Positions 1 to 9,078 are shown, counted from the stretch's first letter. The stretch is 64,000 bases of DNA from Bacillota bacterium (GCA_023389275.1 JAEWEN010000012.1:21778-85777), one strand, 5' to 3'. A program made the numbers and translations. Notes: generated by a model from the sequence alone, not told the origin.

Positions 1-266
1 TTAAATTTTTGCATTTCATTTTCACATTTAGATATAGATATAAAAGCACCATGTCTTCTATCTAAGGTTATATAACCCTCTGACTTTAATATGCTATATG
101 CTTTATTAACAGTATGCATATTTATTCCTATATCTCCTGCTAAAGCTCTTACTGAAGGAAGAGAATACCCTTCTTCAATCTCTCCTTTAGCAACTCCCTT
201 TACTATTTCATTTCTAAGCTGAATATAAATAGGAACTTCACTTTCAAAATCAATTAGTATATTCAT
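1..266 (-). CDS. GntR-family regulator (YtrA-like), C-terminus cut by window edge
   Basis: Reading down from an ATG at 266, the first 88 residues begin MNILIDFESEVPIYIQLRNE and carry a winged-helix DNA-binding domain of GntR type; the segment SLPSVRALAGDIGINMHTV is the recognition-helix region. This is a DNA-binding repressor of the short YtrA branch, which in relatives sits in front of an ABC transporter operon. That operon would lie off the left edge, so the target cannot be named. A good Shine-Dalgarno (AAGGATGAG) precedes the ATG, and a strong promoter with an overlapping imperfect inverted repeat lies just upstream, which suggests autoregulation. The gene is incomplete here and effector-domain details cannot be seen. 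Confidence 0.85.
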   Translation of the reverse strand, partial: MNILIDFESEVPIYIQLRNEIVKGVAKGEIEEGYSLPSVRALAGDIGINMHTVNKAYSILKSEGYITLDRRHGAFISISKCENEMQKF

Positions 267-290
267 AATCTCATCCTTCTTAAATTATAT

Positions 291-313
291 TTGTTCTATA
301 TATACTATAACAA
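291..313. promoter_or_regulatory. Candidate GntR autoregulatory operator
   Basis: An imperfect inverted repeat has outer arms TTGTT and AACAA and seven of eleven pairs matching overall. It covers the -10 region and start point of the GntR promoter, the usual place for an autorepressor site. The symmetry is weak and the region is AT-rich. Confidence 0.35.
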
Positions 314-332
314 TTATAATTTAAGAAGTCAA
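304..332 (-). promoter_or_regulatory. sigma-A promoter of the GntR gene
   Basis: On the minus strand, -35 TTGACT and -10 TATAGT are separated by 17 bases, close to the housekeeping consensus. The predicted transcript starts about 30 bases before the GntR start codon. Confidence 0.75.
305..319. promoter_or_regulatory. PerR-box-like sequence upstream of peroxiredoxin
   Basis: CTATAACAATTATAA matches the PerR consensus TTATAATNATTATAA except at two positions. It lies about 85 bases before the peroxiredoxin start and inside the divergent GntR promoter. PerR commonly controls peroxidases in Firmicutes. In DNA this AT-rich a chance match is quite possible. Confidence 0.3.
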
Positions 333-403
333 TTTTTATTTAGGATAAAAACGTTTATAAAGGTAACAATATTATTAAACTATAATTTTTAGGAGGATTT
401 GTA

Positions 404-925
404 ATGGAAAGATTAGTTGGAAAAAAAGCACCTGAATTTAAAATGAATGCAGTAAAAGGTGATGGAAGCGAATTTACTAAGGTTAGTCTTGAGGATTATA
501 AAGGTAAATGGTTAGTTATGTTTTTCTACCCATTAGACTTTACTTTTGTATGTCCTACAGAAATAACAGGATTTAGTAAAAAAGTAGATGACTTTAAAAA
601 AGAAGGTGCTGAACTTTTAACAGTTAGCTGTGATAGTGAACATTCTCATAAAGCTTGGATTGAAGGTAGTCTTGGAAAAATAAATTTCCCTATGGCATCA
701 GATATTACTAAAAAAGTATCAAGTGATTATGGAGTTTTAATAGAAGAAGATGGTATATCCCTAAGAGGTTTATTTATAATTGACCCTGAAGGAGTAGTTA
801 GATATTCTGTTATACATGATCTTAATGTTGGAAGAAGTGTTGATGAAACTTTAAGAGTTTTAAAAGCTTTTAAAACAGGTGGCCTATGTGCAATTGACTG
901 GGCTGAGGGAGATGCTAACCTATAA
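404..925 (+). CDS. Peroxiredoxin (AhpC/Prx1 type, typical 2-Cys)
   Basis: This 173-residue cytoplasmic thiol peroxidase reduces hydrogen peroxide and organic hydroperoxides. The peroxidatic cysteine is C50 in the diagnostic FYPLDFTFVCPTE motif, and a second cysteine near the C-terminus (C162, in GLCAIDW) is placed like the resolving cysteine of typical 2-Cys enzymes, although the usual CPA context is altered. The length is a little short of AhpC (about 187). A strong AGGAGG site precedes the ATG. The gene is monocistronic, ending in a clear terminator, and is divergent from the GntR regulator. No AhpF reductase is adjacent, so thioredoxin or a rubredoxin-type donor probably recycles it. A PerR-like box upstream fits a peroxide-stress role. 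Confidence 0.93.
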   Translation: MERLVGKKAPEFKMNAVKGDGSEFTKVSLEDYKGKWLVMFFYPLDFTFVCPTEITGFSKKVDDFKKEGAELLTVSCDSEHSHKAWIEGSLGKINFPMASDITKKVSSDYGVLIEEDGISLRGLFIIDPEGVVRYSVIHDLNVGRSVDETLRVLKAFKTGGLCAIDWAEGDANL

Positions 926-933
926 AACTAATT

Positions 934-968
934 AGATAGTATACTTTTAGTATACTATCTTTTTATAT
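934..968 (+). terminator. Rho-independent terminator of the peroxiredoxin gene
   Basis: An 11-bp stem with arms AGATAGTATAC and GTATACTATCT encloses the loop TTTTA and is followed by a T run. Confidence 0.88.
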
Positions 969-1041
969 GTCAAAATTTATGTTTTTATAGTACATATATG
1001 TTAAAATACAATTTAAAGGAAATTTTTAACGGAGGTATATT

Positions 1042-1905
1042 ATGAAATCTTACTTTAAACTAATTATTGCAATGCTTATTTTCGGTAGTATAGGAATATT
1101 TGTTAAGGAAATTCCTTTAGCTAGTAATGAAATTGTATTTGCTCGTACAATTATTGGAGGCATATTTTTAATATTTGTTGCAATTATGCAACGTAAAGGT
1201 ATAAACAAAAGTGCTTTAAAAAAATCTCTTCCTTTACTTGCTATATCTGGACTTGCTTTAGGCCTTAACTGGCTTTTTTTATTTGAAAGCTATAAATATA
1301 CAACTGTAAGTATAGCTACACTTTCTTATTATTGTGCTCCTATTATTGTTATGTTAATTTCACCTATAATACTTAAGGAAAAACTAACTATAACTAAAAT
1401 AATAGGAATTGTATTTGCTATGATAGGAATGATATTAATAAGTGGGACAAGCTTTGGAGGTGAAAATCCTTTTAAAGGTCTTATATATGGACTTTTAGCT
1501 GCTGTTTTTTATTCTTCTCTTATGATACTAAACAAGCTTATTAAAGGCTTATCTTCTCTTGAACTTACTATTATACAATTATTTTTTGCTGGAATTGTAA
1601 TGTTTATATATGTTTTATTTACACATAAAGGAGATATTATAATTCCTTCTGGAAAACCTTTAATTATTCTTTTACTTATTTGTATTGTACATACAGGAAT
1701 AGCTTGTTATTTATATTTTTCTTCCATGCAAGAACTTCCTGGTCAAACAGTAGCTATGTTTAGTTATATAGACCCTGTATCTGCACTTATTCTTTCTGGT
1801 ATATTCTTAGGAGAAAGACTTTCCTCTATTCAATGGCTAGGAGCTATTTTCATTTTAGGGGGAGCAGCCTTTGGTGAGCTATATAGAAAAAAAAGTAGGT
1901 TATAA
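1042..1905 (+). CDS. EamA/DMT-family membrane exporter
   Basis: A 287-residue protein made of about ten hydrophobic segments arranged as two tandem EamA repeats (roughly residues 5-135 and 145-280), the layout of the drug/metabolite transporter superfamily. Members export amino acids, purines or other metabolites; the substrate cannot be deduced here. Short basic loops and the C-terminal YRKKSRL tail are typical. A good GGAGG site precedes the ATG. The gene stands alone between the peroxiredoxin terminator and a terminator shared with the convergent gene. Its last codons lie inside that shared hairpin and the two reading frames overlap by 6 bases. Confidence 0.88.
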   Translation: MKSYFKLIIAMLIFGSIGIFVKEIPLASNEIVFARTIIGGIFLIFVAIMQRKGINKSALKKSLPLLAISGLALGLNWLFLFESYKYTTVSIATLSYYCAPIIVMLISPIILKEKLTITKIIGIVFAMIGMILISGTSFGGENPFKGLIYGLLAAVFYSSLMILNKLIKGLSSLELTIIQLFFAGIVMFIYVLFTHKGDIIIPSGKPLIILLLICIVHTGIACYLYFSSMQELPGQTVAMFSYIDPVSALILSGIFLGERLSSIQWLGAIFILGGAAFGELYRKKSRL

Positions 1906-1917
1906 ACCTACTTTTTT
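1889..1917. terminator. Bidirectional terminator shared by convergent genes
   Basis: Arms GTAGGTT (1895-1901) and AACCTAC (1905-1911) are flanked by an A run on the left and a T run on the right, so the hairpin can stop transcription from both sides. It contains the stop codons of both the EamA gene and the CCG-domain gene. Confidence 0.8.
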
Positions 1918-2745
1918 ATTTAAATCTTTAACTATATTTGCTGTTTTCCTTCTTTCAATCCAATGTCCAAGTGTTCCTTTTCCAAACTGAGTATCTAAAC
2001 TTCCATTTTTAACATCTTCATTAAATAAAAAATCTAATATGTGAAGACCTTTTTTACCACCTATAATCATAGATTGAACACAACTTTCGCAGTAAGAAAT
2101 AATACATTTTGACTCTGTAGAACTAGCTCTTTTAGTCATTAGTTTTATAGCAAGTTCCTTATTTTTACAAAGCATCATTCCTCCTGCACCACAACATATT
2201 GTTTTATCTTTATTGTGTTTAAATTCTTTTTGATATATTCCAATATCTTTTAAAATATTTCTAACACTTTCATGTATTTGTGTTTCTTTTCTTATAGGAC
2301 AAGGATCATGTAAAGTTACAGTTATATTTCTATTTTTATAAAGATCTTTAACATCATTTGGAACCCCTAAATTATTTATAACTTCCCAAAGGGAAATAAT
2401 TTCAAGGTTTGTATACTTTTTAAGAGTAATATAACAGTTACTACATGCAACTATTATTTTTTCTATTTTGTTTTTTTCTAATATACTAAGTACACTTTTA
2501 AAATTCTTATTAAAAGTTTCTTCTTCTTTAATATCAAGGGAAGGTTTTCCACAACATGTTAATAAAAAACCTAGGTTATCTATTTTCTCACTTAAATAAT
2601 TAAATGTTTTTCCTACTATTGATTTATTATATCCAGAAAGGCTACATCCTGGAAAGAAAACTATACTACAGTTTTCTGGTACAAAATTTCCTGAAAAAAT
2701 ATTTAAATAACTACTTTTTTGATGAAATTTTACTATATTACTCAT
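1900..2745 (-). CDS. Stand-alone CCG-domain Fe-S protein (HdrB/GlpC/LutA-like)
   Basis: This 281-residue protein carries two cysteine-rich CCG modules: C34, C64-C65, C101, C104 and C149, C184-C185, C219, C222. This is the repeat found in heterodisulfide reductase subunit B, GlpC and lactate-oxidation protein LutA, where it binds an unusual Fe-S cluster and passes electrons to quinone or thiols. No ferredoxin domain, flavoprotein or dehydrogenase partner is adjacent, so the redox partner is unknown. The protein is predicted soluble. A GGGGG ribosome site precedes the start. The C-terminal residues KKVGL are encoded by the shared terminator hairpin. Family membership is firm; the reaction is not known. 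Confidence 0.82.
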   Translation of the reverse strand: MSNIVKFHQKSSYLNIFSGNFVPENCSIVFFPGCSLSGYNKSIVGKTFNYLSEKIDNLGFLLTCCGKPSLDIKEEETFNKNFKSVLSILEKNKIEKIIVACSNCYITLKKYTNLEIISLWEVINNLGVPNDVKDLYKNRNITVTLHDPCPIRKETQIHESVRNILKDIGIYQKEFKHNKDKTICCGAGGMMLCKNKELAIKLMTKRASSTESKCIISYCESCVQSMIIGGKKGLHILDFLFNEDVKNGSLDTQFGKGTLGHWIERRKTANIVKDLNKKVGL

Positions 2746-2836
2746 ATTTCCCCCTAAAACGATATATTATAATACATTTTAGCACATTTTTCCTTTTTTT
2801 AGTTTCCTATAGGTTTTTTCTATTGTTATTTTTTTC

Positions 2837-3967
2837 CTAGAGTTTTTTTCTATTAAAACCTCCAAGTTTTCTTAAAACATTATTATTAGTACTTTCTAAT
2901 AGTTTTATTATATATATACTTATAATCGATGTTAAAATAAAAGAAATAATTATATCTAAATAAAACCAAGGAACAAAAGTCTTTAATGTAATATTTATAT
3001 ATCGTAAAACAAGTGCATGTATAAGATAAGCACCAAATGAGTATTTCCCTATTATAATTATTTTTTCACTTAATTTTTTATTTAATATATAAACAGATAG
3101 TGGATAAAGAGATAATATACTAAATATTATTAGTGGAAACATAATTGTATTTAATGGACTTCCTAAAAAATGATTTATAACATACCCGCCTTCACTATTA
3201 TAGGTAGCTGAGTTTATCATTTTTTTCATAACAAAACATAGTGATATTAAAAAACCTAAAAATGATATATATTTAAGTTTTAAAACCATATTTTTAATTT
3301 GATCAAAATAAATAGCAAAATATGCACCTAATACAAAGTAAAACATCCACATTATAAAAAGTCTATCTCTATAAACTAATATATTTTTTAAAATACCTGT
3401 AGAGCTTTCGTATATTCCTCCTAACTTAAAGTTATAAAAATATAAAAGCCATAAATGAAGTATAAAAAATACTATTAAACTTACTGTATTATAAGTTTTA
3501 GTTTTATTTTTGTTTATAAACAATTTAAACAAAGGGCTTAATATATAAAACTGTATTATCATAACCATATACCAAAGATGATATGAACCTGTTCCAGTAA
3601 ATACATATTTTATATAATCTTTTAAAACAACGTCTATAGGATTTATTTTCATACCAGTTATAAAAAACATAGATAAATCATATATAATTGTCCACATTAA
3701 ATAAGGAAGTATTATTTGATTAAATCTTTTTTTCAAATAACTTAAGTATCCTTCCCCTTTATCACTATAATAAAGGGAAAATCCTGTTATAACCACAAAT
3801 AAGGGAACAGCAAATCTTATCATATTTAAAATAATAGCTGAAGGAATAGCTTCATAAACATTTACCTTAGGTTCATATATAAATCCTGCAAGTGAATGCT
3901 GAAGAACAACAGCTAAAAATGCTATTCCTCTTAAAATATCTATTTCATATATTCTTTTTTTAATCAT
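2837..3967 (-). CDS. Membrane acyltransferase, family 3 (OafA/YrhL-like)
   Basis: A 376-residue multi-spanning membrane protein. The N-terminal segment DILRGIAFLAVVLQHS has the conserved Arg (R13) and His (H24) of acyltransferase family 3, and about ten hydrophobic helices follow. Such proteins transfer acetyl or other acyl groups from the cytoplasmic face to sugars, peptidoglycan, teichoic acid or exopolysaccharide outside. No extracellular SGNH domain is fused, so it is the short integral-membrane type. It starts 9 bases after the FAD protein gene ends, so they are probably co-transcribed, although the functional link is unclear. The acceptor is unknown. Confidence 0.85.
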   Translation of the reverse strand: MIKKRIYEIDILRGIAFLAVVLQHSLAGFIYEPKVNVYEAIPSAIILNMIRFAVPLFVVITGFSLYYSDKGEGYLSYLKKRFNQIILPYLMWTIIYDLSMFFITGMKINPIDVVLKDYIKYVFTGTGSYHLWYMVMIIQFYILSPLFKLFINKNKTKTYNTVSLIVFFILHLWLLYFYNFKLGGIYESSTGILKNILVYRDRLFIMWMFYFVLGAYFAIYFDQIKNMVLKLKYISFLGFLISLCFVMKKMINSATYNSEGGYVINHFLGSPLNTIMFPLIIFSILSLYPLSVYILNKKLSEKIIIIGKYSFGAYLIHALVLRYINITLKTFVPWFYLDIIISFILTSIISIYIIKLLESTNNNVLRKLGGFNRKKL

Positions 3968-3976
3968 TTAAATCTC

Positions 3977-5572
3977 CTAATTAAATGGTTTATATTTTTC
4001 CATTATTTTTTCTGAAACCCTAAGTCCATCAACAGCTGCTGACATTATCCCACCTGCATATCCAGCACCTTCTCCAGCTGGATAAATACCTTTTATATCT
4101 GTTGATTCTAGATTTTCTCCTCTATCTATTGTAACAGGAGCAGATGTTCTTGTTTCTATTCCAGTTAAAATCCCACTTTCAGAGAATCCTTTTATTTTTC
4201 TATTAAAAGCAACTAAAGATTCTTTCATAGTGTCTATTACATAGTTTGGAAGACATTCTTTTAGCTGTTTAAATTCAGTTTTTCTTGTATAGCTAGGAAG
4301 TACGTCTTTAAATTCTTTACTATTTCTATCCTTTAAAAAGTCTTCTACTAATTGAACAGGAGCAGTATAATCTCCTCCACCTAGTTTATATGCAAGTGAT
4401 TCATAGTGTCTTTGGTACTCCATTCCAGCTAATGGATGATTTGATTTAAAATCCTCTGGTCCTACAGTAACAACAATTGCACTATTTGCATTGTCTTTAT
4501 CTCTTTTATACTCACTCATTCCATTTACAACTAATCTTTCTTCTTCACTTGATGCTGCAACAACAACACCACCTGGACACATGCAAAAACTATAACATGA
4601 TCTACCATTACTACTTCTATGTGTTAATCTATAATCAGCAGCTTTAAGTTTTTCATGTGGCTTTGCACTACCATATTGATTTTCATTTATCATAGTTTGT
4701 TTATGTTCAACTCTAGCACCTATTGCAAAAGCTTTTTGTTTTAAAGTTATTCCTTTATCTAAAAGCATTTCATAGGTATCTCTAGCACTATGACCTATTG
4801 CAAGAATCAAAACATCTGTTTCTATTTCATCTGATCCATTTATTTCAATTGATTTTAATTTTCCATTTTCATGTTTAATATTTGTTAGTTTAGAATTAAA
4901 TATTACTTTTCCACCAAGTTTTATAATTTCACATCTTATATTTTCAACAACATTTATAAGTATGTCTGTACCTATATGTGGTTTACCTGAATATATAATT
5001 TCACTAGGTGCACCATGTTCTGTAAAACTTTTAAGTACAAAGGAACATCTTGGGTCTTTTATTCTTGTTGTAAGCTTTCCATCTGAAAATGTTCCAGCTC
5101 CACCTTCTCCAAATTGAACATTTGAGTTAACATCTAAAATTCCTGTTTTATAGAAAAACTCTATTTTTTCTTTTCTCTTTTTTGCCTCTTCTCCACGCTC
5201 TATTAATATAGGCTTATATCCATGTTTCGCAAGCATTAAAGCAGCAAACATTCCACATGGTCCACTTCCTACAATTACAGGACTTTTTCCTAATGACTCT
5301 TGTCCATATTTAACATTTATACTTTCATCTTTTTCAACACTATAAATATCATTTGACTTTACTTTTTTAAGTATTTTAGATTCATTATCACAATCAACCT
5401 CTACATGATAACAAAGCTTTATATCTTTTTTTCTAGCATCTACAGATTCTTTTAATATTCTTAAATCCTTAATTTCATTTTTTGATACTTTTAATTTTTT
5501 AGCAGCTTCTTTAGATAAAATAGATATATCATCATCTAAAGAAATTTTTATATTATTTATTCTAATAGGCAT
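3977..5572 (-). CDS. FAD-dependent dehydrogenase of the COG2509 type
   Basis: A 531-residue flavoprotein. After an N-terminal domain of about 95 residues rich in charged residues comes a Rossmann motif (GSGPCG, residues 102-107) with the ribose-binding E125 in LIERGEE, followed by an FQFGEGGAGTFSDG-like stretch and the C-terminal PAGEGAGYAGGI motif expected of this widespread uncharacterised family. It is probably cytosolic. The substrate is not known. Length is normal for the family. A good AGGGAGGT site precedes the ATG. It leads a two-gene unit with the acyltransferase. Confidence 0.85.
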   Translation of the reverse strand: MPIRINNIKISLDDDISILSKEAAKKLKVSKNEIKDLRILKESVDARKKDIKLCYHVEVDCDNESKILKKVKSNDIYSVEKDESINVKYGQESLGKSPVIVGSGPCGMFAALMLAKHGYKPILIERGEEAKKRKEKIEFFYKTGILDVNSNVQFGEGGAGTFSDGKLTTRIKDPRCSFVLKSFTEHGAPSEIIYSGKPHIGTDILINVVENIRCEIIKLGGKVIFNSKLTNIKHENGKLKSIEINGSDEIETDVLILAIGHSARDTYEMLLDKGITLKQKAFAIGARVEHKQTMINENQYGSAKPHEKLKAADYRLTHRSSNGRSCYSFCMCPGGVVVAASSEEERLVVNGMSEYKRDKDNANSAIVVTVGPEDFKSNHPLAGMEYQRHYESLAYKLGGGDYTAPVQLVEDFLKDRNSKEFKDVLPSYTRKTEFKQLKECLPNYVIDTMKESLVAFNRKIKGFSESGILTGIETRTSAPVTIDRGENLESTDIKGIYPAGEGAGYAGGIMSAAVDGLRVSEKIMEKYKPFN

Positions 5573-5644
5573 AAAGTTACCTCCCTAAATTCTTTTTTAA
5601 CAGATAAATTATATCATACATAGGTATAATTATTTAATGGCAAA

Positions 5645-5672
5645 AAATAAAAGACGCCTTTCGGCATCTTTT
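5645..5672 (-). terminator. Terminator of the carbonic anhydrase gene
   Basis: Minus-strand stem AAAAGATGCC / GGCGTCTTTT with one wobble pair and a GAAA loop; a run of T follows. The hairpin includes the stop codon. Confidence 0.85.
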
Positions 5673-6297
5673 ATTCGTTTACAATATATAGAAGGTTATC
5701 CTCGATATTATAGAATAACGGAACTATCAATAAATTTTTATATTTTTCTCTTAGCCTTTTAGCTTCTCCTACTACAAAATCTATTTCATTTCCAATTTCA
5801 TACATAGGAAGATAGCTTCTAAAAAGTTCTCTAGCTTTTTCTTCTTCCCAGCCACACTTATTAGCAAGGCCTTTTACAAATTTTTCTTCTTTAGATACTA
5901 AATTTGTCATACCACAATTGTTATGACCAATTAAAACTATAGCTTCAACTTCACCTACACCTATAGTATAGGCAACTTTAAATTCACTATATCTTAAATT
6001 TCCTCCAGCACTTCTTATAATATAAGCAAAGTTATCTGGTATATGTAAGTGTTTTCTATTATCCATACACATACCTATTAATACTTTTGCCTTATCATAT
6101 TTATCAAATGTCTGTCTTAAATTATGATATTTTAAAAGTGAACCTACTGCTGTATTTCTTAAGTCTAGTGGAATATCCTCTTCACTTAAAACAACACTTA
6201 CTTTATCATTTATAGAACAAGATTTTTTTGAATCTAAATTATTAAAGCCTTTTTTATATCCATTTGCAAGCTGACTTAAACTTATTTTATCTGACAT
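5671..6297 (-). CDS. Beta-class carbonic anhydrase-like protein
   Basis: This 208-residue protein has the beta-carbonic anhydrase zinc signature: C77 with D79 and R81 (CMDNR), then H125 and C128 (GHNNCG). These enzymes interconvert CO2 and bicarbonate, supplying bicarbonate for carboxylations. The IIRSAGGN segment after the first cysteine motif is also typical. The N-terminal 70 residues are unlike plant or enteric forms and resemble short clostridial homologues. It is soluble and monocistronic, with a good AGGAGG site before the ATG and a terminator overlapping the stop. All expected catalytic residues are present. Confidence 0.85.
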   Translation of the reverse strand: MSDKISLSQLANGYKKGFNNLDSKKSCSINDKVSVVLSEEDIPLDLRNTAVGSLLKYHNLRQTFDKYDKAKVLIGMCMDNRKHLHIPDNFAYIIRSAGGNLRYSEFKVAYTIGVGEVEAIVLIGHNNCGMTNLVSKEEKFVKGLANKCGWEEEKARELFRSYLPMYEIGNEIDFVVGEAKRLREKYKNLLIVPLFYNIEDNLLYIVNE

Positions 6298-6368
6298 ATT
6301 ATTCCTCCTATACTAAAATATATAGGTATTATAATATCATATAAAAAAATGGTATTTCAAGTAAAATT

Positions 6369-7541
6369 TTATTGGCTTTCTTTAGGATTTTCAGTTAAAG
6401 TTGCTTTTACCTCTTTAGATTTACCACTTTCATTAACTACTTTTAGTTTTAATGTATCTCCAATTTTCTTTTTATTCATTACATTTGTTAAATCATCTGC
6501 ACTTTCAACTTTTTTACCTTCTATTTCAGTAATAATATCCCCTGGATTTAACCCAGCTTTTTCAGCAGCTGATCCTTGTACTACCTGTTTTATACCTATA
6601 CCACTTGGTATACCATAAGCTTTAGCTGTTTCAGCGTCTAAATAAACACTTCCCACTCCTAAAAATGGTCTTTTAATATAACCTGTTTTTATAAGTTCAT
6701 CTATTATTGTTTTAGCTTCATTAATTGGAATTGCAAATCCCATACCTTCAGCTGATGATATTTTAAGTGTATTTATTCCAATAACCTCTCCATTAGCATT
6801 TAAAAGAGCTCCTCCACTGCTACCTGGGTTTATAGATGCGTCAGTTTGAATAACATTATAAGTTCTTGTATATCCTTGCTCTTGCATAGTCATTTCCCTT
6901 TGTTTTGCACTTACTATTCCAGATGTTACACTACCTGCAAATTTTTCACCTAAAGGATTTCCTATTGCAATAACACTATCTCCAACTCTTATAGAATCTG
7001 AATTACCAAATTTTGCTGTTGTAAGTCCTTTTTCTTCAACCTTTAAAACTGCAAGGTCTGTTTTTGCATCTTGCCCTATTACTTTAGCTTCTGCTTTTTT
7101 GCCATTAGGTAGACTTACCATAATTTTTGTTCCACCTTCTATAACATGTTGGTTAGTAACTATATAACCATCTGAATCAAAAACAATTCCACTTCCTGCA
7201 CTTTCAGAACTTGTAGAGTCCATCCAATTACTTTTAGTAGTTGATATTCCAACTACAGCAGGACCTACTTTTTCTGCTACCTCAGTTATAGATGTTTTAG
7301 GAATACTTGTAGTTGTTAAGTTATCTGTAGTTAAATTATTTTCCTTTGTTATACTTTCTGTATTTGGTTTTTCAAAGTATTTATATGAAAAAGCTCCAAC
7401 TACTCCTCCTAATAAAGAGCTTGTTAAAAGCATTAACGCAAGACCTAAACTTGGAAGTCTTTTTGTTTTTTTCTTTTTAATATTTTCATTAAAATCATTA
7501 TTTTCTTCGTTAAAGTTGTTATTAAAGTTATCCATTACCAT
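6369..7541 (-). CDS. htrA: Membrane-anchored HtrA/DegP-family serine protease
   Basis: 390 residues as drawn. The order is an acidic Asn-rich cytoplasmic tail, one transmembrane segment (about 31-53), a trypsin-like domain with the triad H132, D162 and S242 (GSSGGAL), and one PDZ domain (about 290-385). It degrades or refolds damaged exported proteins outside the membrane. The usual GNSGG is GSSGG here, which keeps the nucleophile. The ribosome site GGAGGT is only one base from the first ATG but seven bases from a second ATG at 7535, so the true protein probably starts there (388 residues). It lies directly downstream of a two-component system in the same direction, suggesting envelope-stress control. 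Confidence 0.92.
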   Translation of the reverse strand: MVMDNFNNNFNEENNDFNENIKKKKTKRLPSLGLALMLLTSSLLGGVVGAFSYKYFEKPNTESITKENNLTTDNLTTTSIPKTSITEVAEKVGPAVVGISTTKSNWMDSTSSESAGSGIVFDSDGYIVTNQHVIEGGTKIMVSLPNGKKAEAKVIGQDAKTDLAVLKVEEKGLTTAKFGNSDSIRVGDSVIAIGNPLGEKFAGSVTSGIVSAKQREMTMQEQGYTRTYNVIQTDASINPGSSGGALLNANGEVIGINTLKISSAEGMGFAIPINEAKTIIDELIKTGYIKRPFLGVGSVYLDAETAKAYGIPSGIGIKQVVQGSAAEKAGLNPGDIITEIEGKKVESADDLTNVMNKKKIGDTLKLKVVNESGKSKEVKATLTENPKESQ

Positions 7542-7605
7542 TACCTCCAGTCTCTTGTGTTTCTAATAATAATATTAGTTTTATTTTGTGTATTTAATGT
7601 GTAGC

Positions 7606-9078
7606 TTAATTGATATCTAGGTGAAAATTCACTGTAAATTCTACTAAGTTATTATAACTTTCTAATTTGTATTCTAATTTATGTGAATCAAGAATGTTTT
7701 TAACTATATATAATCCAAGACCACTTCCACCTGTACTTCTGCTTCTAGATTTTTCAACCCTATAAAATGGTTTAAATACTTCCTTTACATCATTTTTTTC
7801 CAGCTCTATTCCTGTGTTTATAACTTTAAACTCTATATTATTATCAACTTTTTTTAAATATATATTTATGGTTTCTCCTTCTGGAGAATATTTCATAGCA
7901 TTGTTTATTATGTTAGATAAAGCTTTTAAAAGAAGCTTACTATCTCCTATAATAATTAAGTTATCATCTAACTCTTTATTTACAATTAAGTTTTTTGATA
8001 AACATAAGAATTCTTGTTCTTTTATAATTTTTTTAACTAAATAACTTAAATCTACATTTTCTTTTTTAGGAGAAAAATCATATGTTTCAAGCTTTGACAT
8101 TTCAAGTATTTCATTTACTAGTTTTTCCATATCATTTATTGTACTATATGACTTTCTAAGATATTTTTCCCTATCTTTAAAAACACCTATATTGTGAATC
8201 ATTCCTTCTATTTGCCCTTTAGCTGCAGCTATTGGGGATTTTAATTCATGTGAGATTGTAGCTACAAATTCTCTTCTTTTAGACTCTAACTCTCTTTCTT
8301 TTTCTATATCGCTTTTAAGCTGTCTATTACTTCTTTCAAGCTCTTCCATTGTGATTTTTAAGTTATCTGAAAGTTCATTTAATGTACTTGCTATTTGTCC
8401 TATTTCATCATTAGATTTAATAGTACACTTAGTTTCAAAATCAAGCTTTGACATTTTCTTTGCTACTTTGTTTATTCTAAGAAGTGGATCTGCAATAAAT
8501 TTTGAGTATATATATGCTCCAATAGCAGATATACCAAGAATTATAATTATTATATATGGTGCTAAACTTAGTATTACTAAAGATGCTTCGTTTATAGGCT
8601 GAAGAGCAGAACTTACACTTAATATAAGTTTATATGGAAAGTCTTTAAATTCTATATTTTGAGAAGATGTATAAAACCCTGTACTATAGTTTCTAGGAGT
8701 TATACCTAAAACATGTTGAGTTATTCTATTTTCTGGTACAAGAATAACTTCATTTCCACCTTTACTTTCATATATAACTGACAAATATGTATTAGAAGAA
8801 TATATTATATTTCCTAAGTTATCATGTATATTTAAAGCAACATTATTTCTATTTGCAAATGCATCAATATATTCTTTAGATTTTTCAAATTCTAAGTTTT
8901 TTACAACTGAAATTAATGACTCTACTTCCTTATTTATAGTTTTTGTTTTGTATTTATAGTAATATCCTGGTAAAAGTGCATATACTACTAAATATATTAC
9001 TAATGACACTAAAAATAAAGATATACTAGTTGTTATAAATATTTTTTGTTTTATACTTTTTCCACCAAATCTAGTCAT
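7606..9078 (-). CDS. Sensor histidine kinase
   Basis: A 490-residue membrane kinase. It has a first membrane helix (about 13-37), an extracellular sensing region (about 38-165), a second helix (about 168-192), a HAMP linker, a short coiled coil, a HisKA domain with the phosphorylated H277 in TISHELKSP, and a HATPase domain ending in GGSGLGLYIVK. The signal is unknown. It overlaps the upstream response regulator gene by 8 bases, so the two are translationally coupled. The htrA gene follows after 64 bases. The layout resembles cell-envelope sensors of the OmpR/EnvZ type in Firmicutes. Confidence 0.9.
   Translation of the reverse strand: MTRFGGKSIKQKIFITTSISLFLVSLVIYLVVYALLPGYYYKYKTKTINKEVESLISVVKNLEFEKSKEYIDAFANRNNVALNIHDNLGNIIYSSNTYLSVIYESKGGNEVILVPENRITQHVLGITPRNYSTGFYTSSQNIEFKDFPYKLILSVSSALQPINEASLVILSLAPYIIIIILGISAIGAYIYSKFIADPLLRINKVAKKMSKLDFETKCTIKSNDEIGQIASTLNELSDNLKITMEELERSNRQLKSDIEKERELESKRREFVATISHELKSPIAAAKGQIEGMIHNIGVFKDREKYLRKSYSTINDMEKLVNEILEMSKLETYDFSPKKENVDLSYLVKKIIKEQEFLCLSKNLIVNKELDDNLIIIGDSKLLLKALSNIINNAMKYSPEGETINIYLKKVDNNIEFKVINTGIELEKNDVKEVFKPFYRVEKSRSRSTGGSGLGLYIVKNILDSHKLEYKLESYNNLVEFTVNFHLDIN

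Noticed and set aside
2604..2840. A 78-codon plus-strand frame ending in Phe/Leu-rich sequence
   Set aside because: It overlaps the start of the CCG-protein gene on the other strand and reads through homopolymer T runs; no ribosome site.
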